DNA from: Rhizobium sp. ASV8
GTDB taxonomy: Bacteria > Pseudomonadota > Alphaproteobacteria > Rhizobiales > Rhizobiaceae
Direction of reading: 5' to 3'
Length of the DNA stretch: 64,000 nt
Assembly: GCF_016429255.1 (NCBI RefSeq)
Contig: NZ_JAELUG010000001.1
Coordinates: forward strand, 1 to 64,000
The notes under the pieces were generated by a model that ran no database searches, was not told where the DNA came from, and saw only the letters and a program-made list of their open reading frames with translations. A program made the position numbers and the translations under genes. The first letter of the stretch is position 1. Every line of letters begins with the position of its first letter. This document shows positions 16,533 to 24,793 of this stretch, piece after piece.

Positions 16533-18899
16533 ATGAGCCATTCGGTCGAAAACAGGTTTTTCGCGATCGTCTGCGGTGCGCTACTTGTTTTCGTAGCGCC
16601 GCTCTTCGTTCTATTCCTTTTCCTCTCGTCAGAACGCGCAGAAAAAGAGATTAAGGATCACATTACCGTTCTGCTCGTCGCCAATGCCCAGGCACTGGCA
16701 AAGCCCCTATGGGATCTGGACGAAGACAGCGTCACACAGATCAGCGCCACGACGGTCGCCGAAGGTGCCATCGTCAGGGTGAATGTTCGCGACCTCTCCG
16801 GCCAGCTCGACGTTACGCAGTCGACCATCCCGAAATCCTACAAGGGCAATCTGGAATCCGTCTCCCGCCCGATCATCTACAATGGCGTCGACGGCGCCAA
16901 GAGGCTCGGCACCATCACCGTTTTCTATCCCGAGCTTGGGCTTTTTGACGGCCTCAAGAACGAAGAAATCGTCTTCATCTCGATCTTCATCTTTGCCGTG
17001 CTGACCGTCTTCGGCGCAGCGCTGATCGGCAACCGCATTTTCGTCATCCAGCCTTTGATGCGCTTGACGCATGCGATCGAAGCCACCCGCCGGCTGGGCT
17101 CGCGTCATCACGTCGACTGGCAGTCGAATGACGAAATGGGCCGGCTTGCCAGCAGCTTCAACGACATGCAGAGCAAGCTGCAGCGTGAGGAAACAGAGCT
17201 GAAATTTGCCCATCGCCGGGCAACCGACACTTATAATCTGACGCCCGCCATGCTGTTCTCGCTCGACAAGGACGATTGCATCGCCGCCGTCAGCGACTAT
17301 TGGCTGGCCGCCACCGGCTATGACCGAACCGAAGTGCTGGGGCGCCGGTTCGCAAGCCTGGTCCTGCCGGAGTCACGCTCGGAATATACCGAGCGCAAAC
17401 ACAGCAATCCCGACAGCGCCGCTCGCCTCGCCGTGACGGTGAAATTCCTCTGCCGAGACGAGCAGGTTATGGATGTCCTCATCCTCGAAACCACCGCGAT
17501 CCAGGACGGCCTCTCGCTTTCGGTTATGACCGACGTCACCGAACTCAAGCAGTCCGAGGACCGCAATCTGCGGCAGGCGATCACCGATCACCTGACTGGC
17601 CTTCTCAATCGTCAGGGCTTTGAGACGGCACTCGACGCCAAGATCAATGAGGCAGATCTGCGCAAGCGTGAACTTGCCTGCCTCTTCGTCGATCTCGATC
17701 GCTTCAAGTGGATCAACGATAATATGGGCCATGCGGCAGGCGATGCAGCACTGCGGGAACTCGTCTCGCGCCTGCAGGAATGCCTGAAGCCCGGCGATAT
17801 TGCAGCTCGCCTGGGCGGCGACGAATTCGCAATCCTGCTGCTGGCGGAAGATGCCGAAGCGCGGGCTTTCGACATGTCCGCCCGCATCGCCGAAATTTTC
17901 GACGCGCCCTTCGAAGGCGACGCCCGCCTCAGCGCAAGCATCGGTATCGCCATCTATCCTCGCCAGGCCGCCAACGCTGCCGAGCTACTGCTGAAATCCG
18001 ATATCGCCATGTATGCCAAGAAGCGCGACGGCAAGAACGGCGCGCAAATCTTTGACAATGGCATGCTCGACGACTCCCGCCGCCGCGCCGAGTTGGAAAG
18101 TAATATCGAAAGCGGCCTCAACGAAGACTGGTTCGAAGCCTATCTGCAGCCGATCGTGAATATCGACGACCGCTCGGTCGCCGGCTTCGAAGCCCTGATG
18201 CGGCTGCATCATCCTCAGAAGGGGATCCTGCCCCCTGCCCGCATCATCGAGGTCGCGGAGGAAACAGGTTCCATCGTGCGCATCGGCAATCGCATCATGG
18301 AAAAGGCAATCGCCAGTTTCGCGAACCTGTCACGTCTCGACGGCATGCAGGACAGCTACCTCGCCATCAATTTCTCACCGCTTCAGTTCGAGCCGGAGCT
18401 GCCCGTGCGCATCGCCGCCCTGCTCGCGCGCCACGATATCTCGCCGCGGCGCATTGTCGTCGAGATCACCGAAGCCGTGCTCATGGATGACAATCCCGAG
18501 ACGCGCATGGTCATCAACGAAATCTGCCGCTATGGCTGCCGCATCGCTCTGGACGACTTCGGCACGGGCTATTCGTCGCTAAGCTACATCAACCGCTTCC
18601 CCGTCGACATCATCAAGATCGACCAGTCCTTCGTCCGCGCGATCAACGACACGGCGTCCGACGTAAGTGCCAAGAGCCGTATGCTGGTCGAAAGCATCAC
18701 CACGCTTTCGCACAAGATGAACTGCACGGTCATAGCCGAAGGCGTCGAGACCGAAGAGGAATGCGCGACCCTGCGGACCATGGGCATCGACTATGGCCAG
18801 GGCTATCTCTTCTACCGGCCGGCGCATCCGGACAATCTGTTGAAGACATTGACAGGCCTGCATCAAGACCACCCATCCCCTGTAGCCCAAGCATCCTAG
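16533..18899 (+). CDS. HAMP-PAS-GGDEF-EAL cyclic-di-GMP enzyme
   Basis: Membrane sensor of about 788 residues: TM helix near 5-30, a short periplasmic part, TM near 145-166, HAMP, a PAS domain (about 232-345), then GGDEF and EAL. Both active sites look intact: GGDEF at 428-432 within RLGGDEFAIL, and EAL at 553-555 with DDFGTGYSSL later. The inhibitory RxxD site before GGDEF is KPGD, so product inhibition is probably absent. The start at MSHSVENRFF has GGGGAG upstream; an in-frame ATG at 16488, with its own AGGGGG, is an alternative. The region before it is unusually AT-rich. The next gene starts 14 bases downstream. Confidence 0.92.
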   Translation: MSHSVENRFFAIVCGALLVFVAPLFVLFLFLSSERAEKEIKDHITVLLVANAQALAKPLWDLDEDSVTQISATTVAEGAIVRVNVRDLSGQLDVTQSTIPKSYKGNLESVSRPIIYNGVDGAKRLGTITVFYPELGLFDGLKNEEIVFISIFIFAVLTVFGAALIGNRIFVIQPLMRLTHAIEATRRLGSRHHVDWQSNDEMGRLASSFNDMQSKLQREETELKFAHRRATDTYNLTPAMLFSLDKDDCIAAVSDYWLAATGYDRTEVLGRRFASLVLPESRSEYTERKHSNPDSAARLAVTVKFLCRDEQVMDVLILETTAIQDGLSLSVMTDVTELKQSEDRNLRQAITDHLTGLLNRQGFETALDAKINEADLRKRELACLFVDLDRFKWINDNMGHAAGDAALRELVSRLQECLKPGDIAARLGGDEFAILLLAEDAEARAFDMSARIAEIFDAPFEGDARLSASIGIAIYPRQAANAAELLLKSDIAMYAKKRDGKNGAQIFDNGMLDDSRRRAELESNIESGLNEDWFEAYLQPIVNIDDRSVAGFEALMRLHHPQKGILPPARIIEVAEETGSIVRIGNRIMEKAIASFANLSRLDGMQDSYLAINFSPLQFEPELPVRIAALLARHDISPRRIVVEITEAVLMDDNPETRMVINEICRYGCRIALDDFGTGYSSLSYINRFPVDIIKIDQSFVRAINDTASDVSAKSRMLVESITTLSHKMNCTVIAEGVETEEECATLRTMGIDYGQGYLFYRPAHPDNLLKTLTGLHQDHPSPVAQAS

Positions 18900-18913
18900 C
18901 GACGAGGAACCGC

Positions 18914-19645
18914 ATGCGAAAGCCGCTGCTCATATTTGCAACCAGCCTGTTTTCGCTCTCTCTTCTCTCTCCAGCTCGCGCTGAAACGGTTCATTTCACC
19001 ACAGAAGAATATCCGCCCTTCAACTATCGCGACGGCAAGATGCCGGTCGGAGCCACCACTGAGCAGGTCCAGAAGGTGATGGCCGATATCGGGGTGAGCT
19101 ATACGATTACCGTGCTGCCCTGGATCCGCGCCTACAATCAGGCACTGACGGATCCCATGACCTGCGTCTTCGCGACCGCACATAATGAAGAGCGCAACTC
19201 GCTGTTCAAATGGGTGGAGCCATTGCTGATCGATCGCAGTGTCCTGATCAAGCGTCGCGGTTCGAAAGTCGCGGCAACCAATCTGGACGAGGCAAAGCAA
19301 TATCTCGTCGGCACATGGCGGGAGGACTATACGGCAACGATACTGCGCCGGAACAACTTTCCCCGCCTCGACATCGGCAACGACTTCAAGGCAAGCCTGA
19401 AGAAACTGATGAGCGACCGCATCGACATGATGCCGATCTCCGAATTCTACTTCGACAAACTGAAAGGTGAAGGCAACGCTGTGGAACGGGTAGCGGTCCT
19501 TTCCCAGCAATCCATGGGCATCGCTTGCCAGAAGGATTTCCCCGACGATCTCCTCAGCAGGATGCAGACCCGGCTCAGCGCGTTGATCGCGGATGGTACA
19601 CAGAAGCGGATTTTCCTGAAGTACGGCCTGCACCTCGGGAACTGA
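18914..19645 (+). CDS. Periplasmic solute-binding protein, family 3
   Basis: A 243-residue periplasmic protein with signal peptide (cleavage after SPARA, about residue 23) and an SBP_bac_3 fold (HFTTEEYPPFNYRDGKMPVG; PWIRAYNQAL; VGTWREDYTATIL). The family binds amino acids or similar small molecules. No ABC permease or ATPase gene is nearby. It starts 14 bases after the GGDEF/EAL gene, so it may serve as a ligand sensor for that membrane enzyme rather than for transport. That pairing is an inference from spacing. Confidence 0.85.
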   Translation: MRKPLLIFATSLFSLSLLSPARAETVHFTTEEYPPFNYRDGKMPVGATTEQVQKVMADIGVSYTITVLPWIRAYNQALTDPMTCVFATAHNEERNSLFKWVEPLLIDRSVLIKRRGSKVAATNLDEAKQYLVGTWREDYTATILRRNNFPRLDIGNDFKASLKKLMSDRIDMMPISEFYFDKLKGEGNAVERVAVLSQQSMGIACQKDFPDDLLSRMQTRLSALIADGTQKRIFLKYGLHLGN

Positions 19646-19718
19646 GCGCATCGCGTCTTGACTTTGCCGTCAAATCCTTGTGGTGAAGGGCATCGGCATT
19701 TTCCAAGGGGTGAAGCGC

Positions 19719-20438
19719 ATGCTTCTCATCGCGGGTCTCGGCAATCCCGGCGCCAAGTATCAGGGCAACCGCCACAATATCGGCTTCATGGCCGTCGATG
19801 CGATCCATCGCCGCCACAACTTTTCGCCCTGGTCGAAGAAGTTCAAGGCGGAGATCGCGGAAGGCGAACTCGGCGGCGAAAAGGTTCTGCTCATCAAGCC
19901 GCAAACCTTCATGAACCTCTCCGGCGAAGCTGTCGGCGAAGCCATGCGCTTCTACAAGCTGGAGCCCTCCCATCTTGTCGTGATCTACGATGAACTCGAC
20001 CTGGTGGCCGGCAAGGCACGGCTGAAGACCGGCGGTGGCCATGGCGGTCACAACGGCATCAAATCCATCGACGCCCATGTCGGCCGCGAATATCGACGCC
20101 TGCGCCTGGGCATCGGTCATCCCGGCGCCAAGGAACTCGTGCACAATCACGTTCTCGGCGATTTCGCCAAGGTGGACAGGGATTGGCTTGACCTCTTGTT
20201 CGATACGCTTGCTGAAAACGCCGACATGCTGGTGCGCGGTGAGGATTCGCAGCTGATGAATAAGGTCGCGCTCGCTTTGGGCGGCAAGGCGGAAGACGAC
20301 GCGCCAAAACCTGAAAAGAAGGCGCCGACGGCCAAGTCGCATATTCATCAGGCTCGCAATCACAGCCAGCCGAAGATCCCGGAAAGCGGCCCTATGGCCG
20401 AGATGCTGAAGAGGATGTTCGGCAAGAAAGACAATTGA
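19719..20438 (+). CDS. pth: Peptidyl-tRNA hydrolase
   Basis: Recycles tRNA by cleaving peptidyl-tRNA released from ribosomes. It has 239 residues; the catalytic region [18 protein letters not shown] (His at 19) and the motif [25 protein letters not shown] are intact. The start at MLLIAGLG is chosen for the family N-terminus and AAGGGG 8 bases upstream, in preference to a GTG 13 codons earlier. It carries a basic C-terminal tail of about 45 residues ([12 protein letters not shown]...), common in rhizobia. A single base separates it from the next gene. Confidence 0.96.
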   Translation: MLLIAGLGNPGAKYQGNRHNIGFMAVDAIHRRHNFSPWSKKFKAEIAEGELGGEKVLLIKPQTFMNLSGEAVGEAMRFYKLEPSHLVVIYDELDLVAGKARLKTGGGHGGHNGIKSIDAHVGREYRRLRLGIGHPGAKELVHNHVLGDFAKVDRDWLDLLFDTLAENADMLVRGEDSQLMNKVALALGGKAEDDAPKPEKKAPTAKSHIHQARNHSQPKIPESGPMAEMLKRMFGKKDN

Positions 20439-20439
20439 T

Positions 20440-20916
20440 ATGCCGGAAGCGACTATGGAATGTGCCGCAGATATCGTCATCCGGCCGGTAGCAAGCGCGG
20501 ATCTGTCGACGCTGCTCACGCTCTACCGGCACCTCAACGTCGATGATCTTCCGCTGGAGCTGTCGGTGGCCGAGAGCCGCTTTGCAGACATCCTCACCCA
20601 TCCCGGCATGACCATCTTTGCCGCCTTTGACGGCGAGAAAGCCGTCTCCTCGGTGACACTGGCGGTCATTCCCAATCTCACGCGCGGCGGGGCACCCTAT
20701 GCCCTTATCGAGAATGTGGTGACACACGGCGACTACCGTCAGCGCGGCCTGGCGGGCACGGTCATCCGCAAAGCCATCGCAACCGCCTGGGAAAGAAACT
20801 GCTACAAGGTCATGTTGCTGACCGGGTCGAAAGAGCCTGCAACATTGCGCTTCTACGCCAATTGCGGCTTCACGCAGGACAAGACCGGCTTTCAGATCCG
20901 TCGCCCTATTGCATAA
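20440..20916 (+). CDS. GNAT family N-acetyltransferase
   Basis: A 158-residue GNAT enzyme; the acetyl-CoA loop is YRQRGLAGTVIRKAI and the C-terminal motif is LTGSKEPATLRFYANCGF. It starts one base after the pth stop, so it is probably translated from the same mRNA. The acceptor substrate is unknown; linkage to pth is conserved in sense but gives no clear functional clue. Confidence 0.85.
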   Translation: MPEATMECAADIVIRPVASADLSTLLTLYRHLNVDDLPLELSVAESRFADILTHPGMTIFAAFDGEKAVSSVTLAVIPNLTRGGAPYALIENVVTHGDYRQRGLAGTVIRKAIATAWERNCYKVMLLTGSKEPATLRFYANCGFTQDKTGFQIRRPIA

Positions 20917-20924
20917 CTCCTTAG

Positions 20925-21017
20925 GTCGGAATCGATCTGAGGATTAAATTATGCGGCAGATCTGAAGTGCTGCTGCGACTTTTGCGTGTCACAGATGACG
21001 CGCGGCGCTGTAGCTGA
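20925..21017. repeat. Degenerate palindromic intergenic repeat
   Basis: The sequence from GGTCGGAATCGATCTGAGGA through GCGTGTC acagat GACGCGC to GGCGCTGTAG has the look of a dispersed rhizobial palindromic element, as I recall it from related genomes. It lies between the convergent acetyltransferase and clpS genes and may form the shared 3' end. Family assignment is from memory and needs a repeat search. Confidence 0.45.
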
Positions 21018-21033
21018 CGGAAGATCATTGCAC

Positions 21034-21345
21034 CTATTCTTCCGGCTCGGTGGTGAACATCAGCGGAAAGCCTCCGCTTTTCGCGAGGTCAATCGCCTCC
21101 TGCGCCTTGGTCTCGGCAATATCCCGCGCGCAAACCATGACAACGCAGGTGCCAAGCTTGTGCGCCGTCATCATCACGCGATAGCCGGTCTCCTCGCTCA
21201 TGCGGAAGACGGCTTTGAGCACCATGATGACGAATTCCCGCGGCGTATAATCGTCGTTCACGAGAATGATCTTATAGAGCTTCGGCCGATCGACCTTCGG
21301 CTTCGTTTTGGTCTTGGGTTTCAGGACAACATCATTGTCACTCAT
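21034..21345 (-). CDS. clpS: ATP-dependent Clp protease adaptor ClpS (ClpS2-like)
   Basis: Delivers N-degron substrates to ClpAP. It is about 103 residues. The core reads LYKIILVNDDYTPREFVIMVL, with the Asn-Asp-Asp substrate pocket, and MMTAHKLGTCVVMVCARDIAETKAQEA. The sequence resembles the second ClpS of Agrobacterium and Rhizobium (ClpS2), whose N-terminus begins MSD. Starts at 21351 (ATG) or 21354 (GTG) are also possible. No clpA lies in the window. The ribosome site is weak. Confidence 0.9.
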   Translation of the reverse strand: MSDNDVVLKPKTKTKPKVDRPKLYKIILVNDDYTPREFVIMVLKAVFRMSEETGYRVMMTAHKLGTCVVMVCARDIAETKAQEAIDLAKSGGFPLMFTTEPEE

Positions 21346-21478
21346 CGGCATCACCGTTGACGACAGGAAAAGGGCTTTAGATTGATGATGTCACTATAGT
21401 GCAGCGCACCACATCGTTCAAGGACGGTCCTGACAAGGTGACAACGTGGTCAGCAGCGGCCCTCACCGAAACCAGGAC

Positions 21479-21506
21479 TTGCAATCCGTTTGATTTCGCT
21501 TATAAA
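21479..21506 (+). promoter_or_regulatory. Candidate promoter of the rtcB-prfH operon
   Basis: TTGCAA and TATAAA with a 16-base spacer. Transcription would begin near 21513 and produce a leader of about 150 bases holding a short reading frame and a perfect palindrome. No convincing sigma-54 element (GG/GC -24/-12) was found, unlike the RtcR-controlled rtc operon of E. coli. Confidence 0.5.
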
Positions 21507-21541
21507 GCGCCATCTATTAACTCAGGTTTGGGAGCAGCAAA

Positions 21542-21586
21542 ATGAAGAGCACAGCTTCATCGCGCCCCTTAGGGGCACAAGCTTAA
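21542..21586 (+). CDS. Possible 14-codon leader peptide before rtcB
   Basis: The frame MKSTASSRPLGAQA has GGGAG 7 bases before its ATG, sits downstream of the promoter candidate and ends 77 bases before rtcB. Its codons lie in a nested hairpin: AGCTT...AAGCT outside and GCCCC TTA GGGGC inside. Expression is unproven; the case rests on the ribosome site, position and folding. It could act as a ribosome-sensing leader for rtcB-prfH. Confidence 0.35.
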   Translation: MKSTASSRPLGAQA

Positions 21587-21619
21587 GCGGCGCCGACGCG
21601 CTGCGATGAGCTTTTTCGA

Positions 21620-21635
21620 TCGGCATTAATGCCGA
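21620..21635. promoter_or_regulatory. 16-bp perfect palindrome upstream of rtcB
   Basis: TCGGCATTAATGCCGA is its own reverse complement and lies 28 bases before the chosen rtcB start. It could be a dimeric repressor site or an RNA hairpin near the ribosome site. No regulator gene is adjacent. Confidence 0.45.
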
Positions 21636-21663
21636 GAGATTGACCCATCCTGGGAATATATTC

Positions 21664-22884
21664 ATGGGCAATTGCATAGGGACCTCCGGTCCCATATCTA
21701 TGCGCTGCGGTCAGCCTGCTGCCGCGGTCGCACATTATTTTACATCGAAGTCGTGGATCGAAGGAACGGCACTGGAACAGCTCGGAGAGATCGCAAAGCT
21801 CCCCGGCATGCTTTCCGTCGCCGGCTTTCCCGACCTGCATCCCGGCAAATATGGGCCAGTCGGCATGGCCGCACTGGCATCGAGGCTCTATCCGCAACTG
21901 ATCGGCAACGATATCGGCTGCGGCATGGCTCTTTTCGAACTCGATCTGCCTCAGCGTAAGTTCAAGCTCGACAAGGCGGCGGATATGCTGCGGGGCTTGG
22001 AAAACATCAGGCTCGATGTGCCGGATGTCTCGCAAATCGACCGATCGCTCGAACTCGAAATCAGCACAGAGACGCTAGGTACGATTGGGGGCGGCAATCA
22101 TTTCTGCGAGATCCAGGCAGTCGAAGACCTGCTTGAGGAAGATGCAGGCCAGTTGCTGGACAAGCAGAAGCTCTATCTACTCGTTCACACCGGCTCACGC
22201 GACCTCGGCGCCAAGGTGTTCAACCGCACCATCGCCGTGAGTGGCGGCTTGGCTGAAGGCTTCGATCCGATGTCCGAAGCCGGCGTGCAGTGGCTGCAGC
22301 TTCACGATCTTTGCGTCGAGTGGGCCAAGCTCAATCGGCGCATGATCGCGCAGCGGGCCGCTGTAGCCCTGCGGACGGACTGCAGGCTGATCGCCGACGT
22401 CCCGCACAATCTCGTGCGGGCGACGGCCGACGGTTACGTCCACTATAAGGGCGCGGGTGCCATCCAGGATTCCGCGATCGCACCGATCGCCGGCTCCAGG
22501 GCAAGCCTCAGCTATGTCGTCGAACCGCTTGCGGCTACTGCTAAGTCTCATTGGGCGATCTCGCACGGAGCCGGTCGGAAGTATGATCGTCGCAACATGC
22601 ATGGCCGGACGGGTTCCACACGCTCCGAGCGGGAGGCGCTGCTACGCAATCCCTGGGGCGGCATCGCGATCTGCGACGATCGCAAGCTCGCGATCGAGGA
22701 GGCGGCCGGCGCCTACAAGAATGCCGGTCAGGTCATCTCCGATCTGGCCGATCACGGCCTCATCCGGCCGCTGGCATCGATGAAGCCGCTGATCACCTAC
22801 AAGAAAGTCAGCATCGATCAAGACGAGCCGAAGAAGGATCGCATGCGAAACCGCAGAGTAAGCGGGAGGCACTGGGATGTCTGA
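21664..22884 (+). CDS. rtcB: RtcB-family RNA ligase (RtcB2, PrfH-associated)
   Basis: A 406-residue RNA ligase joining 2',3'-cyclic phosphate or 3'-phosphate ends to 5'-OH ends through a guanylylated histidine. Core motifs are intact: NDIGCG with metal-binding C86, GGGNHFCE, HTGSRDLG, DVPHN and SHGAGR with predicted guanylylated H301. The ATG at MGNCIG matches rhizobial homologues; a TTG 8 codons earlier is possible. It overlaps prfH by 8 bases. This pairing defines the RtcB2 group, reported to reseal 16S rRNA cut at the decoding centre after PrfH frees the stalled ribosome. Confidence 0.93.
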   Translation: MGNCIGTSGPISMRCGQPAAAVAHYFTSKSWIEGTALEQLGEIAKLPGMLSVAGFPDLHPGKYGPVGMAALASRLYPQLIGNDIGCGMALFELDLPQRKFKLDKAADMLRGLENIRLDVPDVSQIDRSLELEISTETLGTIGGGNHFCEIQAVEDLLEEDAGQLLDKQKLYLLVHTGSRDLGAKVFNRTIAVSGGLAEGFDPMSEAGVQWLQLHDLCVEWAKLNRRMIAQRAAVALRTDCRLIADVPHNLVRATADGYVHYKGAGAIQDSAIAPIAGSRASLSYVVEPLAATAKSHWAISHGAGRKYDRRNMHGRTGSTRSEREALLRNPWGGIAICDDRKLAIEEAAGAYKNAGQVISDLADHGLIRPLASMKPLITYKKVSIDQDEPKKDRMRNRRVSGRHWDV

Positions 22885-23494
22885 GATCCATCTTCTCGCA
22901 ACCTCAGGCAATGGCCCGGCAGAATGCCGGGTCGCGCTGAGATCCCTCCTGTCCATTCTGGAGAGCGAGGCCCGCGACAAAGGCTGCGAGCTCGAGGTTA
23001 CCGCGTCGCGGGCACCCGATCTGCACGGCCCCGTTTCGGCAATCGTCACGCTGCGTGGTGCGGAGGCTCATCGCCTCGCGTGGGAATATTGTGGCTCGAT
23101 CCGTTTCATCTTCAAAAGCAGGATCAGGCCGGGACACAAACGGCAAAACTGGTTCGTGGGCGTCAAGCAGATCGAATTGCCCGATACGGCAAAGGAGATC
23201 CCGAGCATTCAGCGGGACGATATCCGCTTCGAGACATTGCGTGCCGGCGGCCCTGGCGGACAACATCAAAACACGACTGACAGCGCCGTCAGAGCGACGC
23301 ATATCGCGACCGGCATTACCGTAACCTGCCGCGATGAACGTTCTCAGCACCGCAACAAGGCGCTGGCGGTAAGACGGCTGGAGGCGATGCTGCAACTGCT
23401 AGCAGAACGCCAGAATCAGAACGCCAAGACCGCCCTCTTCCTTGCCAACAAGGAGCTGGAGCGCGGCAATGAGGTAAAGGTGTTCCGACTTTGA
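22877..23494 (+). CDS. prfH: Peptide chain release factor homologue PrfH
   Basis: A 205-residue release-factor-like protein. The C-terminal half has the catalytic GGQ (127-129) in AGGPGGQHQNTTDSAVRATH and the RF fold ending CRDERSQHRNKALAVRRLEAML. The N-terminal ~105 residues differ from RF1/RF2 and lack their stop-codon recognition domain, as expected of PrfH. It overlaps the end of rtcB by 8 bases. Known E. coli work assigns PrfH to release of peptides from ribosomes damaged in the 16S decoding centre, with RtcB2 performing repair. Confidence 0.92.
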   Translation: MSEIHLLATSGNGPAECRVALRSLLSILESEARDKGCELEVTASRAPDLHGPVSAIVTLRGAEAHRLAWEYCGSIRFIFKSRIRPGHKRQNWFVGVKQIELPDTAKEIPSIQRDDIRFETLRAGGPGGQHQNTTDSAVRATHIATGITVTCRDERSQHRNKALAVRRLEAMLQLLAERQNQNAKTALFLANKELERGNEVKVFRL

Positions 23495-23498
23495 AAGG

Positions 23499-23530
23499 AT
23501 GTCCGGCCCGATCGAAAACGGGCGGGACAT
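23499..23530 (+). terminator. Hairpin after prfH
   Basis: ATGTCC-G-GCCCG pairs with CGGGC-G-GGACAT around an 8-base loop, one mismatch in 11, starting 5 bases after the prfH stop. Only a short pyrimidine run (TTCCTCC) follows, so termination may be partial. Confidence 0.6.
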
Positions 23531-23648
23531 TTCCTCCAAAACGACCCTTTTTGCCGGAAAATCGGCTCGGCTTCCGCACAAGACTTGACCCGCAACGGCC
23601 CTTCCCCCATAGGCACTGCAAAGATTTTCAAGATATGGACAAGGTGCC

Positions 23649-24752
23649 ATGGGTTTCAAATGCGGTATCGTCGGGCTGCCGAATGTCGGCAAGTCCACTC
23701 TGTTCAACGCGCTGACCAAGACGGCGGCAGCGCAGGCTGCGAATTATCCGTTCTGCACGATCGAGCCGAACACGGGTGAAGTGGCCGTTCCCGATCCGCG
23801 CATGCGCAAGCTTGCCGACATCGCCAAGTCGAAGGAGCTGATCCCGACACGTATCTCCTTCGTCGATATCGCCGGCCTCGTGCGCGGCGCGTCGAAGGGC
23901 GAAGGTCTTGGCAACCAGTTCCTCGCCAATATCCGCGAAGTCGACGCCATCGTGCACGTCCTGCGCTGCTTCGAGGATAGCGACATCACGCACGTCGAAG
24001 GCCGCATCAACCCGGTTGCCGATGCCGAGACGATCGAGACCGAGCTGATGCTGTCGGATCTCGAGAGCCTGGAGCGCCGGACCGAGCAGACGCGCAAGCG
24101 CGCCACCAGCAAGGACAAGGAATCCATGGCGATGCTGCCGATCATGGAAGCCTCGCTCAGCCTGCTGAACGAAGGCAAGCCGGTGCGCACGCTGCTGTCG
24201 AAGCTCGATGCCGAGGAACTCCGGATCCTCAAGAGCCTCAACCTTCTGACCTCGCATCCGGTTCTTTATGTCTGCAACGTCGCTGAAGCCGATGCCGTGA
24301 CCGGCAACGAGCATACGGCTGCCGTTGCCGCCATGGCTAAGGAGCAGAATTCCGAAGTCGTGATCATCTCCGCCGCCATCGAAGCGGAAGTGGCACAATT
24401 GCCTGAAGAGGAAGCAACCGAATTCCTCTCCGCGCTCGGTCTCGACGAAGCAGGCCTCGACCGGCTGATCCGCGCTGGCTACAAGCTATTGCACCTCATC
24501 ACTTACTTCACCGTCGGACCGAAGGAAACGCGCGCCTGGACGATCGAGCGCGGCACCAAGGCCCCGCAGGCCGCCGGCGTCATCCATTCGGACTTCGAGC
24601 GCGGCTTCATCCGCGCCAACACCATCGCCTATGAAGACTACATCGCCTTCAATGGCGAAGTCGGCGCCAAGGAAGCCGGCAAGGCCCGCGATGAAGGCAA
24701 GGAGTATGTCGTCCAGGATGGCGACGTGATCCACTTCCGTTTCAACACGTAA
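23649..24752 (+). CDS. ychF: Redox-regulated ATPase/GTPase YchF (Obg family)
   Basis: A 367-residue OLA1/YchF protein, a ribosome-associated P-loop ATPase that dampens oxidative stress responses. P-loop GLPNVGKSTLFNAL, switch II DIAGLVRGASKGEGLGNQFL and the ATP-favouring NVAE (VCNVAEAD) in place of NKxD are present, followed by the helical and C-terminal TGS domains (YFTVGPKETRAWTI). Full length and intact. It lies near pth, a common arrangement, here separated by clpS and the rtcB-prfH insertion. Confidence 0.96.
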   Translation: MGFKCGIVGLPNVGKSTLFNALTKTAAAQAANYPFCTIEPNTGEVAVPDPRMRKLADIAKSKELIPTRISFVDIAGLVRGASKGEGLGNQFLANIREVDAIVHVLRCFEDSDITHVEGRINPVADAETIETELMLSDLESLERRTEQTRKRATSKDKESMAMLPIMEASLSLLNEGKPVRTLLSKLDAEELRILKSLNLLTSHPVLYVCNVAEADAVTGNEHTAAVAAMAKEQNSEVVIISAAIEAEVAQLPEEEATEFLSALGLDEAGLDRLIRAGYKLLHLITYFTVGPKETRAWTIERGTKAPQAAGVIHSDFERGFIRANTIAYEDYIAFNGEVGAKEAGKARDEGKEYVVQDGDVIHFRFNT

Positions 24753-24760
24753 CAGCTTTT

Positions 24761-24793
24761 GGCTCGCCGGCGCCTATCTGAGCGCCGGCAGCC
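24761..24793. terminator. Bidirectional hairpin between ychF and membrane protein gene
   Basis: GCCGGCGC ctatctga GCGCCGGC, extended by GGCT/AGCC, between two converging genes; the stop codon of the leftward gene lies in the loop. No T-tract is seen. Confidence 0.5.

Noticed and set aside
21606-21629. Seven-codon frame MSFFDRH before rtcB
   Set aside because: No ribosome site and ends inside the palindrome; too short to support.
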